NCBI RefSeq assembly: GCF_014648035.1
Contig: NZ_BMQI01000009.1
Location: 1 to 64,000, forward strand
Length of the DNA: 64,000 nt
Source: Shewanella algicola
GTDB taxonomy: Bacteria > Pseudomonadota > Gammaproteobacteria > Enterobacterales > Shewanellaceae
Direction: 5' to 3'
Below, one piece after another: positions 1 to 8,206 of this stretch. The position numbers and the translations under genes were made by a program. How positions within the stretch are numbered: the stretch's first letter is position 1; every line of letters starts with the position of its first letter. Below the pieces are notes generated by a model. The model was not told the DNA's origin and did no database searches. It saw nothing but the letters and a program-made list of their open reading frames with translations.

Positions 1-49
1 ACCCAGAGAACAAAAAAGAAGCAGCTTAACAGCTTAGGCGACAACTACC

Positions 50-481
50 TTGAAAAACGCCGTGCTTGTGACGTTTGAACAAGATGATGTGAAATCAGTG
101 CTTGTATATCAAAACGAAGACGGTTCAGTGGAAGGGATGGAAATTACTCAAGACCTTCGTCCACGTGCATATGAATATAAAGTCGATGTAGTTAACTTGT
201 CTTATGACTACGATGATCTGAGCGTGTATTTTGTGCGTGATTCAGAAACCATTGAAACGGCTGAATATACGTTAACCGATTTAGACTTCGTTGAAGAGCA
301 AAGCACTACATTACCTGAAGACTTTTACGAAATTAATATCGTCTATGAAGCTGACAACGGCACTCAAACACTGATTTATCAGTCTGAGACTTTAGATATT
401 AGTGGTGGCAGTAACTTTACTTTTGTACTGACACCAGACAGTACAAGTACACTAGGTCATAGATTAACTTTGTTAGAATAA
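50..481 (+). CDS. DUF4397-like protein, C-terminal part, 5' end disturbed
   Basis: The open frame codes 143 residues that read like the last repeat of a DUF4397-type secreted beta-rich protein. An acidic, beta-prone segment (VVNLSYDYDDLSVYFVRD) is followed by alternating hydrophobic and acidic strands, and the gene ends cleanly before a terminator. There is no signal peptide and no credible start: the first possible codon is TTG at 50 without a Shine-Dalgarno sequence, and the same frame has a TAG at 35-37. Frame 1 is open from base 1 to a TGA at 76-78, and the two frames can be joined across the A5 run at 53-57. The gene therefore probably begins upstream of the window and may carry a frameshift. 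The function of the family is unknown; most members are exported. Confidence 0.5.
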   Translation: MKNAVLVTFEQDDVKSVLVYQNEDGSVEGMEITQDLRPRAYEYKVDVVNLSYDYDDLSVYFVRDSETIETAEYTLTDLDFVEEQSTTLPEDFYEINIVYEADNGTQTLIYQSETLDISGGSNFTFVLTPDSTSTLGHRLTLLE

Positions 482-510
482 TTCATTGAAATAATGATTT
501 AACAAAACAA

Positions 511-540
511 AAAGCCGATATCAGTGATATCGGCTTTTTT
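511..540. terminator. Bidirectional rho-independent terminator
   Basis: Inverted repeat GCCGATATC/GATATCGGC at 514-534, flanked by an A-run on the left and a T-run on the right. It lies between the convergent DUF4397-like gene and rimO and can serve both. Confidence 0.85.
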
Positions 541-576
541 ATGAGGTTAACGCGCTATGAGGCTAATTTATCAAGG

Positions 577-1995
577 TTATTCGTCTTGATCATCGTCGAC
601 TTTAACGCCCCACACATCGTGCTCGTCGGCATGAATAATGTGTACCCAAACTTGATCGCCAGGTTGCACGTCAAACTCGTCGGTTAAATACACTTTACCG
701 TCAATTTCTGGTGCGTCCATGTAGGAGCGACCGACAGCACCTTCGGTGTTCACTTCATCAATTAAGATTAAATACTCATGGCCAATACGGGCTTGCAGTT
801 TGTCGGCACTGATCTGTGCTTGAACCGCCATAAAGCGTTGTAAACGGTCTTCCATAACATCTTCTGGCACATGGTCTGGTAAATCGTTAGCTTTAGCGCC
901 TTCTACTGGCGAGTATTTAAAACAGCCTACGCGATCAAGTTGTGCTTCTTCTAAAAAGTCTAATAGTTCTTCAAACTCTTCTTCAGTTTCACCCGGGAAA
1001 CCAACAATAAAGGTTGAACGAATCACTAATTCTGGGCAAATCTCACGCCATTTTACGATGCGCTCTAACACCTTGTCTGAGCTGCCTGGGCGTTTCATCA
1101 ATTTAAGAATACGCTTATTGGCATGCTGAAACGGAATATCGAGATAAGGTAAAATGCTGCCTTGAGCCATTAATGGAATAATGTCGTCCACATGCGGGTA
1201 AGGGTAAACATAGTGCAAACGTACCCACACACCTTGCTTAGATAATTCTTCACACAACTGTTGCATGTGAGTTTTCACAGGCATGCCATCCCAAAATGCG
1301 GTTTTGTGTTTTACATCAATGCCATAAGCTGAGGTGTCTTGTGAAATAATCAGTAATTCTTTTACGTCTGCGTTCACTAAACGTTGCGCTTCACCGAGTA
1401 CATCACCAATTGGGCGAGAGTTTAAATCACCACGCATTGACGGAATAATGCAGAAGGTACAACGGTGATTGCAGCCTTCTGATATTTTCAAATAGGCGTA
1501 ATGTTTCGGCGTGAGTTTTACACCATGATCTGGCACAAGGTCCATCAGTGGATTGTGTTTAGGCTTTTCAACATGCAGGTGCACTTGTTTAAGTACTTCA
1601 TCATAGGCATGTGGGCCGGTAACACCTAGCACGTTAGGGTGAAGTTCAACAATTTCATCTTTCTTAACGCCTAAACAACCTGTGACTAACACTTTACCGT
1701 TAGCCGCCAATGCTTCACCAATCGTTTCTAACGACTCTTGTACCGCGCTGTCAATAAAGCCACAGGTGTTCACAATAACTAAATCGGCATCGTCATAGCT
1801 GTTGGTGACATCATAGCCTTCGGTGCGTAATTGAGTGAGGATCCGCTCTGAATCGACTAAATTTTTTGGACAGCCCAATGACACAAAGCCAATTCGATTA
1901 CCAATGTTAGGGGTACTTGTGCTGTTGGCTGCAAGGGTTTTACCTGGAATATCGAGCGTGGTTGTTTGCTTGGGTGTAAAGGTTTCAACTGTCAT
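577..1995 (-). CDS. rimO: Ribosomal protein S12 methylthiotransferase RimO
   Basis: Radical-SAM enzyme that adds a methylthio group to an aspartate of ribosomal protein S12, using two iron-sulfur clusters. The 472-residue product shows the N-terminal UPF0004 domain with cluster cysteines C42, C78 and C107, then the radical-SAM motif CxxxCxxC at C175/C179/C182 ([10 protein letters not shown]), and a C-terminal TRAM-like domain from about residue 400. [12 protein letters not shown] at the first cluster is typical of RimO rather than MiaB. The N-terminus is roughly 20 residues longer than in E. coli RimO. No internal Met offers a shorter start before the first cluster, so the extension is kept. 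It is a single gene, with terminators on both sides. Confidence 0.95.
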   Translation of the reverse strand: MTVETFTPKQTTTLDIPGKTLAANSTSTPNIGNRIGFVSLGCPKNLVDSERILTQLRTEGYDVTNSYDDADLVIVNTCGFIDSAVQESLETIGEALAANGKVLVTGCLGVKKDEIVELHPNVLGVTGPHAYDEVLKQVHLHVEKPKHNPLMDLVPDHGVKLTPKHYAYLKISEGCNHRCTFCIIPSMRGDLNSRPIGDVLGEAQRLVNADVKELLIISQDTSAYGIDVKHKTAFWDGMPVKTHMQQLCEELSKQGVWVRLHYVYPYPHVDDIIPLMAQGSILPYLDIPFQHANKRILKLMKRPGSSDKVLERIVKWREICPELVIRSTFIVGFPGETEEEFEELLDFLEEAQLDRVGCFKYSPVEGAKANDLPDHVPEDVMEDRLQRFMAVQAQISADKLQARIGHEYLILIDEVNTEGAVGRSYMDAPEIDGKVYLTDEFDVQPGDQVWVHIIHADEHDVWGVKVDDDQDE

Positions 1996-2126
1996 AAAAT
2001 ATCACACATACAGGTTGCGATTAATGATAATGATAAAAAGTGCGCGGATTATGCCTGAAAGCGGTAAAAGGTATAGATCCAATGTGGTGGAAAAGTATAC
2101 TGTAAAAATTCGGTATTAGGCTAATA

Positions 2127-2163
2127 AAAAACGACGTGATATCGGTAGATATCACGTCGTTTT
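2127..2163 (-). terminator. Terminator of the chemotaxis receptor gene
   Basis: Perfect 16-bp inverted repeat (AAAACGACGTGATATC and its complement) around the loop GGTA. It lies just downstream of the minus-strand receptor gene, with A/T runs on both sides so it may act in both directions. Confidence 0.8.
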
Positions 2164-2217
2164 ATTTTGAGTTAGCCGGGTTAATTAACCCGACAACCTG
2201 TTGATTAACTGCTCACT

Positions 2218-3657
2218 TTAGTTAGTGCGGTAACGGCTTAAAATCTTACCTAAGTTAGCAGAGGCTGTAGACAGATCTTTCACGCCATGTGAGGATTGCT
2301 GCGACAATCCACGGATGACATTCGATTTTTGGCGAATGTCAGTCAGTTCTTTAGCAATATCATTAGCAACAGCACTTTGCTCTTCAGATGACGTCGAAAT
2401 CTGGAAGCTCATGTCCATAATTGAACGAGATGACTCAGCAATCGCATCAATGTCAGTACCAATGTTACTGATTAAGTCGCTACTGGTTTGTGCTTGTTTA
2501 ACGGTGTCTTGAGTAATGCTGTCGATGTTAAGCGTTTCACTTTGCAGTAACTCAATCATGTTATGAATTTCAACCGTTGCAGCTTGAGTACGGCCCGCTA
2601 GGGTTCTTACTTCGTCTGCAACCACGGCAAACCCACGGCCCATTTCACCAGCACGTGCAGCTTCAATTGCCGCATTCAGTGCCAGTAAGTTAGTTTGGTC
2701 TGAAATCGCATTAATGGTGGTAATCACATCATTAATGTTAGTGGCATTGACCTTTAAGGTGTTAACCGAATTTGACGTTTGCTCAATGTATTTAGACAAT
2801 TGTTTAATTTCGTTAATCGCACGTTTTGCTCTGTCGTAGCTTTGGCGAGTGTATTCTGAGTCTTGCTCAACACGCTCAGTAGAGTTACGCGCAATATTAG
2901 ATACTTCAGCAGCAGAGGCGGTCATTTCTTCCATAGCGGTGGCGACAGAATCTAAAGAGGCATACTGTAAGTCAATTTGCTCAGCGCTTTGCTCTGCATC
3001 GCGAGCAAAAGAGTCTGAGGTTGCATGCAAGGTATCGGTATTGGTTTTAACCGCAATAACCAGCTCACTTAAGGTGTCCATGGCTTTGTCTAATGCACAA
3101 CCAATGGTGCCAAACTCGTCGCGGCCAGGGTGGAACCCTAAGCGTGAGGTCAGGTCGCCTTTAGCGATTTTTTCTGTGGTTTCCCATAACACCCATAATG
3201 CTCCACCAATAAAGGTGGCGTTCCAATAAATGACCAAAGCAAAAGGTAATATCCATAAAAACGACAGTAACATTGAGTTCATAGCCGCTTGTTTCGCATC
3301 TGACTCTTGGTTATACACTGATTCGCTAAGCACGTAATATTGGCCTGCTGAGGCGTATACCGCGGTGACGGTGTCTTGTGAGCGACTACTGGTTTGGGCG
3401 CGACTAGACACTTGCAACCCAAGACTTGCAGCCTGTTCAAGTTGGCCGGTTGAATCAAGTGCTTGCACCATAGCAGCGGCTTTTTGCTCTAGCATCTGTA
3501 CCGATTGCTGTTCAATTTGATCCATTTTGCTGAAATAGCTGCTGATGGATACGCTGGATAACACGATTAGGAATAGCGCAAAGATGGTCCAAAATTTGTC
3601 GTTAATCGACATCTTTATGAAGAGTTTATCAATATTCCTGAAATCAACTTGTTTCAT
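2218..3657 (-). CDS. Methyl-accepting chemotaxis protein
   Basis: Inner-membrane chemoreceptor of 479 residues that would signal through CheW/CheA to the flagellar motor. A first membrane helix lies at about 25-45, a short periplasmic loop of some 85 residues follows, a second helix is at about 130-155, then a HAMP domain and a long cytoplasmic coiled coil. The hairpin tip is unmistakable: [20 protein letters not shown] then [14 protein letters not shown]. The small loop lacks a recognisable Cache or four-helix ligand fold, so the stimulus is unknown. There are no chemotaxis genes nearby; the receptor is an orphan with its own terminator. A sigma-28-like promoter about 170 bp upstream would place it in the flagellar regulon. 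Confidence 0.93.
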   Translation of the reverse strand: MKQVDFRNIDKLFIKMSINDKFWTIFALFLIVLSSVSISSYFSKMDQIEQQSVQMLEQKAAAMVQALDSTGQLEQAASLGLQVSSRAQTSSRSQDTVTAVYASAGQYYVLSESVYNQESDAKQAAMNSMLLSFLWILPFALVIYWNATFIGGALWVLWETTEKIAKGDLTSRLGFHPGRDEFGTIGCALDKAMDTLSELVIAVKTNTDTLHATSDSFARDAEQSAEQIDLQYASLDSVATAMEEMTASAAEVSNIARNSTERVEQDSEYTRQSYDRAKRAINEIKQLSKYIEQTSNSVNTLKVNATNINDVITTINAISDQTNLLALNAAIEAARAGEMGRGFAVVADEVRTLAGRTQAATVEIHNMIELLQSETLNIDSITQDTVKQAQTSSDLISNIGTDIDAIAESSRSIMDMSFQISTSSEEQSAVANDIAKELTDIRQKSNVIRGLSQQSSHGVKDLSTASANLGKILSRYRTN

Positions 3658-4311
3658 AGCGAGGGTACCTAAACCGGTAAATACAATAGATGCAAATAGT
3701 AGAGTAGCTGGCAGTATTTTGATACTAAAATACCGTGCAAACTACAATTCTTATGACAAAAACAACTAAGTGACTATATTTATATCGACAATAAATCTTA
3801 TAGCTTAAGAGGTTTATTGTTTTTTATCGGCGTAATTCGAACATGGCTTTAATGGTTTGTACTGCATGAGCCTTCTCTTTTTCTGCATTTTATAACATTT
3901 TTATCACTACTAACGCCTGCTAATGGGGTAAACCATAGCTTTGCCTGTTTAATTATCTACATATTCATTTATCGTTTCAAGGTAAGCGATAGTATTAATT
4001 ACATTACAAAACAGCATGTTGTAATACTCTTGTTTTATTTTTAATAAAAGTGTTACAAAGATTATCATATTGTTTTGAAATACCCTTAAGTATTGTTTTG
4101 TGCTTAGTTTCTGTTTTTAAATGAGAATTTGATCGCACTTTATTGCTTATCCTGCCAAGAGAATTATTTTGTTCTGTTAATCAAGTAGATAGTAATTTTT
4201 TCTGCTCATTTTTTGTGATCAATGTTCTTTTTAATGTCACAAAACTTTGGGACAATCGCGCCGCATATTACAAAAAAATAGCATTTCTATTACAAAATAT
4301 GGGGTTAAAAA
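3658..4311. other. AT-rich intergenic region with promoters only
   Basis: 654 bp without a believable gene between the divergent receptor and exeM. It holds the sigma-28-like element for the receptor at 3824-3851 and must hold the exeM promoter. The only open frame, at 4143-4328, has no ribosome site and overlaps the exeM start. No repeat or stable hairpin was seen. Confidence 0.6.
3824..3851 (-). promoter_or_regulatory. Sigma-28 (FliA)-like promoter
   Basis: On the minus strand the sequence reads TAAA, 16 bp, GCCGATAA. The -10 element is identical to the flagellar sigma consensus and the -35 core matches, with the spacer one base longer than the usual 15. It sits about 170 bp upstream of the chemoreceptor start and points at it. 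Confidence 0.55.
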
Positions 4312-6927
4312 ATGAAAGGACTGACTAAACTAACGGCGGTTTCACTCGCTGTGGCCGCAGCATTGCCAATGATGGCAAATGCAGATGTGTTAATTAGTGA
4401 ATATGTTGAAGGGAGCTCCAACAACAAAGCGATTGAACTGTATAACAGCGGTGATGCAGCCGTTGATTTAACAGGCTACAAATTAGTACGTTATAAAGAC
4501 GGCGACACCGCGGCTCTAGACATGGTTGATTTGACGGATTCAATTGCGGCTAAAAGTGTCAAAGTGATTTTACACCCAAGCGCAGCAATCACCTTACCAA
4601 CGGGTGCCGACTCAATGACCGGTAACTTGTACTTTAATGGTGGCGATGCTGTCGGACTATTAAAAGACGATGTGTTGGTTGATGTCATTGGCGAAATCCC
4701 AACGCCAGATGGTTGGGGAGCCAACACCACTTTTCAGCGCAATCTAGAAGATTTAACGGCAAGCACAACCTATAATGCTGCCCAATGGGTTGAACTCGAA
4801 GAAGATACTTTTAGTGGTCTAGGCACACTCGAAGCAGCTGAGGCTCCGGAGCCAAGCACCTTTACCTGTAACGGTGCCACGTTGACCAATATTTATGATA
4901 TTCAAGGCGCGGGTGATTCAAGTCCATTGATTGTCAGTGGTAGTTTTGAGTCGGCTAACGAAGTTACCGTAAAAGGCATTGTGAGCGCTAGAAGCGACAG
5001 TTTATATAAAGGTTTCTTTATTCAAGATGCCCAAGGCGATGGCTCACCTTATACCTCAGACGGTATTTTTGTTTACCTAAATGAAGCCGCGCCAGACACC
5101 ATTCAGCCAGGTACTGAGGTGTGTGTTCAAGGTAAAGTAAAAGAGTATTACGGCTCTACTCAAATAGACATTAAAGACGATCAAAAATTTGAAGTGGGTG
5201 TTGTCGGTGATGTACCTGCCGCGGTTGAATTCTATGTTGCAGATGGCGAAACGCTTAACGAAGCATTAGAGCGTGTTGAAGGCATGAAAGTGAAGCTAGA
5301 TGCCGGCAGTGACATGAAAGTGACGCGTACCTTTAGCTTTGATTACTCAAGTTACCGCAACAATATGGTGTTGTCGCATAAAGCGCCATTAATGAAACCC
5401 ACGCAAGTATTCGAGCCAAACTCGGCGGACGCTGTAGCATTAAGTGACGCCAATATTGCCAATCAGCTTTTTGTTGAGTCTGATTATAAGGCGAACGATG
5501 GCGAAGTGCCTTATTTCCCTGACTTTAATGCTGAAACTGGTTATATCCGTGTGGGTGATCAGCTCACTAATCTTGAAGGTGTAATTGGTTACAGCTACAG
5601 CTCGTACCGTATTCTAGCCACCAATACGATTACCGCCGGTGACTTTATTCGTGGAGATGATCGTACCGATGCGCCAACTGTGGCAGATATGGGCGATATA
5701 CGTGTAGCAAGCTTTAACGTATTGAACTTCTTTAATGACGCAGTAGGTGGCGATGCTAACCCATCAAACAGCAACCGCGGCGCGTTAACCGAAGACGAAA
5801 TGGTATTGCAGCGTACCAAAATTGTGAATGCACTTGTGGCCATGAACGCCGATGTTGTTGGCTTAATGGAAATTGCCAACAATGGCTTTGGTGAGTTAAG
5901 CGCCATTCAAAACCTATTGGATGCCTTAAATGCAGAGCTGACAGATGAACAAGCATACCGCTTTGTAGAAATTGAAGATGCTGACAAATATGACGGTAAG
6001 TATATTGGTAGCGACGCGATTACAGTGGGCATGTTATATCGTCCTGCACGCATTAGCTTAGATGGCGCAGCGCAAGTGATTGCGACACCAGAGCAACATG
6101 CTGCTGAAGGCGCACAAACTCGTGAAAAAGATGACGTGGTTGAATCAAGCCCTGGCTATGACAAATACCAACGTCACAGCCTAGTGCAAAGCTTTAGCAT
6201 TAATGATGAAAAACTGACGATTGTGGTTAATCATCTTAAGTCTAAAGGATCTGGCTGTATTGAAGATTGGGCAGAATTTAACGAAAATTCTGAACCCGCT
6301 GATTTACAAGGTAAGTGTAATGCCTTCCGGGTATCGGCAGCTAAAGTATTAGGTGAGTCACTTAAAGATGTCGACGGTGATGTGTTGGTGATTGGTGATT
6401 TAAATGCCTACGGTAAAGAAGATCCCGTTGCTGTATTAACTGACTATGATGCCTCAACAACAGACCATGTTATTCGTACTGCATCTTGGACAACCCTTGA
6501 CGGCAAAGTATATGAGCGTGAGGGCAGTGTGATTGATAAGGGCTACGGCTTAATTAACTTAAACACGCAAGTGCACGGTGCTGATACTTACTCGTACAGC
6601 TACAACGGCGAGTTAGGTAACTTAGACCATGCATTAGGTAATGCGAGTTTAGCAGCTAAAGTTGTGGGTATTGATGACTGGCACATTAACTCGGTTGAAT
6701 CTAACCTGTTTGAATATGGCAGCAAGTACACTGGCGACTTAGTGAAGTCTGAAAATGCATTTTCTGCATCAGACCATGACCCAGTGATTATTGCACTGAG
6801 TTACCCAGATCCTGAACCAGTTGAGCCTGTTGACCCAGTTGAGCCAGAGAAAAAGGGTGATGGTGGTAGCTTAGGCTACTTAGCATTAATGTTATTAGGT
6901 GCACTAGGCTTACGTCGTCGCAGCTAA
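4312..6927 (+). CDS. exeM: Extracellular endonuclease, ExeM/NucH family
   Basis: Secreted DNase of 871 residues. In order: a signal peptide (MKGLTKLTAVSLAVAAALP up to ANA), a lamin-tail-like domain at about 24-150 (VLISEYVEGSSNNKAIELYN), a middle OB-like region at about 185-440, and a C-terminal endonuclease/exonuclease/phosphatase domain at about 455-835. That last domain shows IRVASFNVLNFFND, VNHLKSKGSGC, VIGDLNAYGKEDP and ASDHDPVI, the metal and catalytic motifs of the fold. The tail (GGSLGYLALMLLGALGLRRR) is a GlyGly-CTERM sorting signal, normally removed by rhombosortase and coupled to type II secretion. Length and layout match the ExeM nuclease of S. oneidensis, which degrades extracellular DNA in biofilms and as a phosphorus source. 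It is a single gene between its own promoter and a terminator. Confidence 0.9.
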   Translation: MKGLTKLTAVSLAVAAALPMMANADVLISEYVEGSSNNKAIELYNSGDAAVDLTGYKLVRYKDGDTAALDMVDLTDSIAAKSVKVILHPSAAITLPTGADSMTGNLYFNGGDAVGLLKDDVLVDVIGEIPTPDGWGANTTFQRNLEDLTASTTYNAAQWVELEEDTFSGLGTLEAAEAPEPSTFTCNGATLTNIYDIQGAGDSSPLIVSGSFESANEVTVKGIVSARSDSLYKGFFIQDAQGDGSPYTSDGIFVYLNEAAPDTIQPGTEVCVQGKVKEYYGSTQIDIKDDQKFEVGVVGDVPAAVEFYVADGETLNEALERVEGMKVKLDAGSDMKVTRTFSFDYSSYRNNMVLSHKAPLMKPTQVFEPNSADAVALSDANIANQLFVESDYKANDGEVPYFPDFNAETGYIRVGDQLTNLEGVIGYSYSSYRILATNTITAGDFIRGDDRTDAPTVADMGDIRVASFNVLNFFNDAVGGDANPSNSNRGALTEDEMVLQRTKIVNALVAMNADVVGLMEIANNGFGELSAIQNLLDALNAELTDEQAYRFVEIEDADKYDGKYIGSDAITVGMLYRPARISLDGAAQVIATPEQHAAEGAQTREKDDVVESSPGYDKYQRHSLVQSFSINDEKLTIVVNHLKSKGSGCIEDWAEFNENSEPADLQGKCNAFRVSAAKVLGESLKDVDGDVLVIGDLNAYGKEDPVAVLTDYDASTTDHVIRTASWTTLDGKVYEREGSVIDKGYGLINLNTQVHGADTYSYSYNGELGNLDHALGNASLAAKVVGIDDWHINSVESNLFEYGSKYTGDLVKSENAFSASDHDPVIIALSYPDPEPVEPVDPVEPEKKGDGGSLGYLALMLLGALGLRRRS

Positions 6928-6955
6928 TATTTGTTAATTGTTTTAGTGCTTAAGC

Positions 6956-6986
6956 AAAAAGGATGACGGTATCGTCATCCTTTTTT
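6956..6986. terminator. Bidirectional terminator
   Basis: Stem GGATGACG/CGTCATCC at 6961-6980 with loop GTAT, flanked by A5 and T6. It separates the convergent exeM and PepSY genes. Confidence 0.85.
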
Positions 6987-6996
6987 ATTGGTTGTT

Positions 6997-8109
6997 TTAT
7001 GCACTGACTACTTGTTGGCGACGATTGTGTGCCGATTTAACCCGTTGTTGGCGGCGATGCCAATACAAATACAGCCCAGTAAACCCAAGGATTAACGGCA
7101 TTAAACCGATAATGCACCAAATTATCCGTGACAATAACCCACCAAAATAGCCAAAGTGTAACTTACGAAAACTGTCTAAAAACACGGTTAATGTGCTTGC
7201 TTGACGAATGTCTTGTTTGGCGAGTAATTTGCCTGTGGTTCGGTCAAAGCTAACAAAGCTGGCGTATTCGCTATTAAACGGGTTGCTGCTGTCGACCTCG
7301 CCGTAAAAAGTGATATCACGGCCCGGTTCAAAGGGCATGGTAAGGTAACCTGCTTTATAGCTGGAAATCTCGGCTTCGGTTTGTTGCATCAATGCTTCAA
7401 ATGAAATGACTGGGCTATGGCGTGGCGCGCTCACAAGATAATGCTCACCATCGGAATGCTCGCTTAGTTCATGCTGTATGCCAATAAAGTTCCAATACAC
7501 CCCAGTTAAAGCCACAATAATGAGCACTGGCGAGCTTAAAATACCAATAAATTTATGAATATCGCTAAACAATATCCGCCTCACCGCGTTAAAGCGTAGG
7601 GTAAACAACTTAACCCAAAAACGGCGATATAATATGATGCCGCTAATCCCTAAAAACAGCATGATACAACCGACAATTAACGCAACGCTTGCCCCAGCCA
7701 CATGGAATAAAAAGCTATAGTGTAGCTCTAGTAGCCAGTCGGTTAGATAATGCGTCAAGGTTTGTGGCTCAGACAATAGCTGGCCATTATATTGATTTAT
7801 ATAAACTTTAAACCAATTTTCTGTGCCTCGTTCAATTAAATAGCCAGCGTCAGATCGTGATTTATCATCAAAGATTTCCCAGCCACCTAACTCATAATCA
7901 CTATTAGCGCTTAGCATGGTATCCATTAGCGTGTCTAAACTGACTCTTGGCGTTGTGACAGAGGCGTCGACTAACATGTGCGCTGGGCGTAGCAAGCTGT
8001 CTATTTCGACTTTAAACACTAAAATGCTACCGGTTATTGAAATGATCAATAACGGTAGCATGGCGATAAGGGCACCATAAGAGTGCCATTTAAAAAGGGT
8101 TTTTCTCAT
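6997..8109 (-). CDS. PepSY-associated transmembrane (PiuB-like) protein
   Basis: Inner-membrane protein of 370 residues with the family layout: a helix at about 13-33 (LIAMLPLLIISITGSILVFK), a periplasmic PepSY-type stretch, a pair of helices around 140-165, one near 190-215, a second periplasmic segment, and a final helix near 325-350 followed by a basic tail. Family members sit beside TonB-dependent siderophore receptors and some are thought to reduce ferric siderophores in the periplasm; that role is inferred here. It follows the receptor gene at 8207 on the same strand, separated by a strong hairpin, and is probably in the same Fur-controlled transcript. Confidence 0.85.
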   Translation of the reverse strand: MRKTLFKWHSYGALIAMLPLLIISITGSILVFKVEIDSLLRPAHMLVDASVTTPRVSLDTLMDTMLSANSDYELGGWEIFDDKSRSDAGYLIERGTENWFKVYINQYNGQLLSEPQTLTHYLTDWLLELHYSFLFHVAGASVALIVGCIMLFLGISGIILYRRFWVKLFTLRFNAVRRILFSDIHKFIGILSSPVLIIVALTGVYWNFIGIQHELSEHSDGEHYLVSAPRHSPVISFEALMQQTEAEISSYKAGYLTMPFEPGRDITFYGEVDSSNPFNSEYASFVSFDRTTGKLLAKQDIRQASTLTVFLDSFRKLHFGYFGGLLSRIIWCIIGLMPLILGFTGLYLYWHRRQQRVKSAHNRRQQVVSA

Positions 8110-8138
8110 AAGAATGTCATTTCATTGTTGGATGAATT

Positions 8139-8187
8139 CAGTGAGATAACCTGGCATTGATACCACTGAGCAAAGGTTATCTCACTG
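8139..8187. repeat. 14-bp perfect inverted repeat between receptor and PepSY genes
   Basis: CAGTGAGATAACCT at 8139-8152 is exactly complementary to 8174-8187, with a 21-nt loop. No T-run follows on either strand, so it is not a standard terminator. It lies inside the presumed receptor-PepSY transcript and could act in processing or partial attenuation. Confidence 0.75.
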
Positions 8188-8206
8188 ACGCAGATTGCGC
8201 GACTAA

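Noticed and set aside
4200..4311. Pho box for exeM
   Set aside because: Only a single TGTCACA-like heptamer is seen, with no second repeat at 11-bp spacing.
4143..4328. 61-residue frame before exeM
   Set aside because: No Shine-Dalgarno sequence, overlaps the exeM start, low-complexity text.
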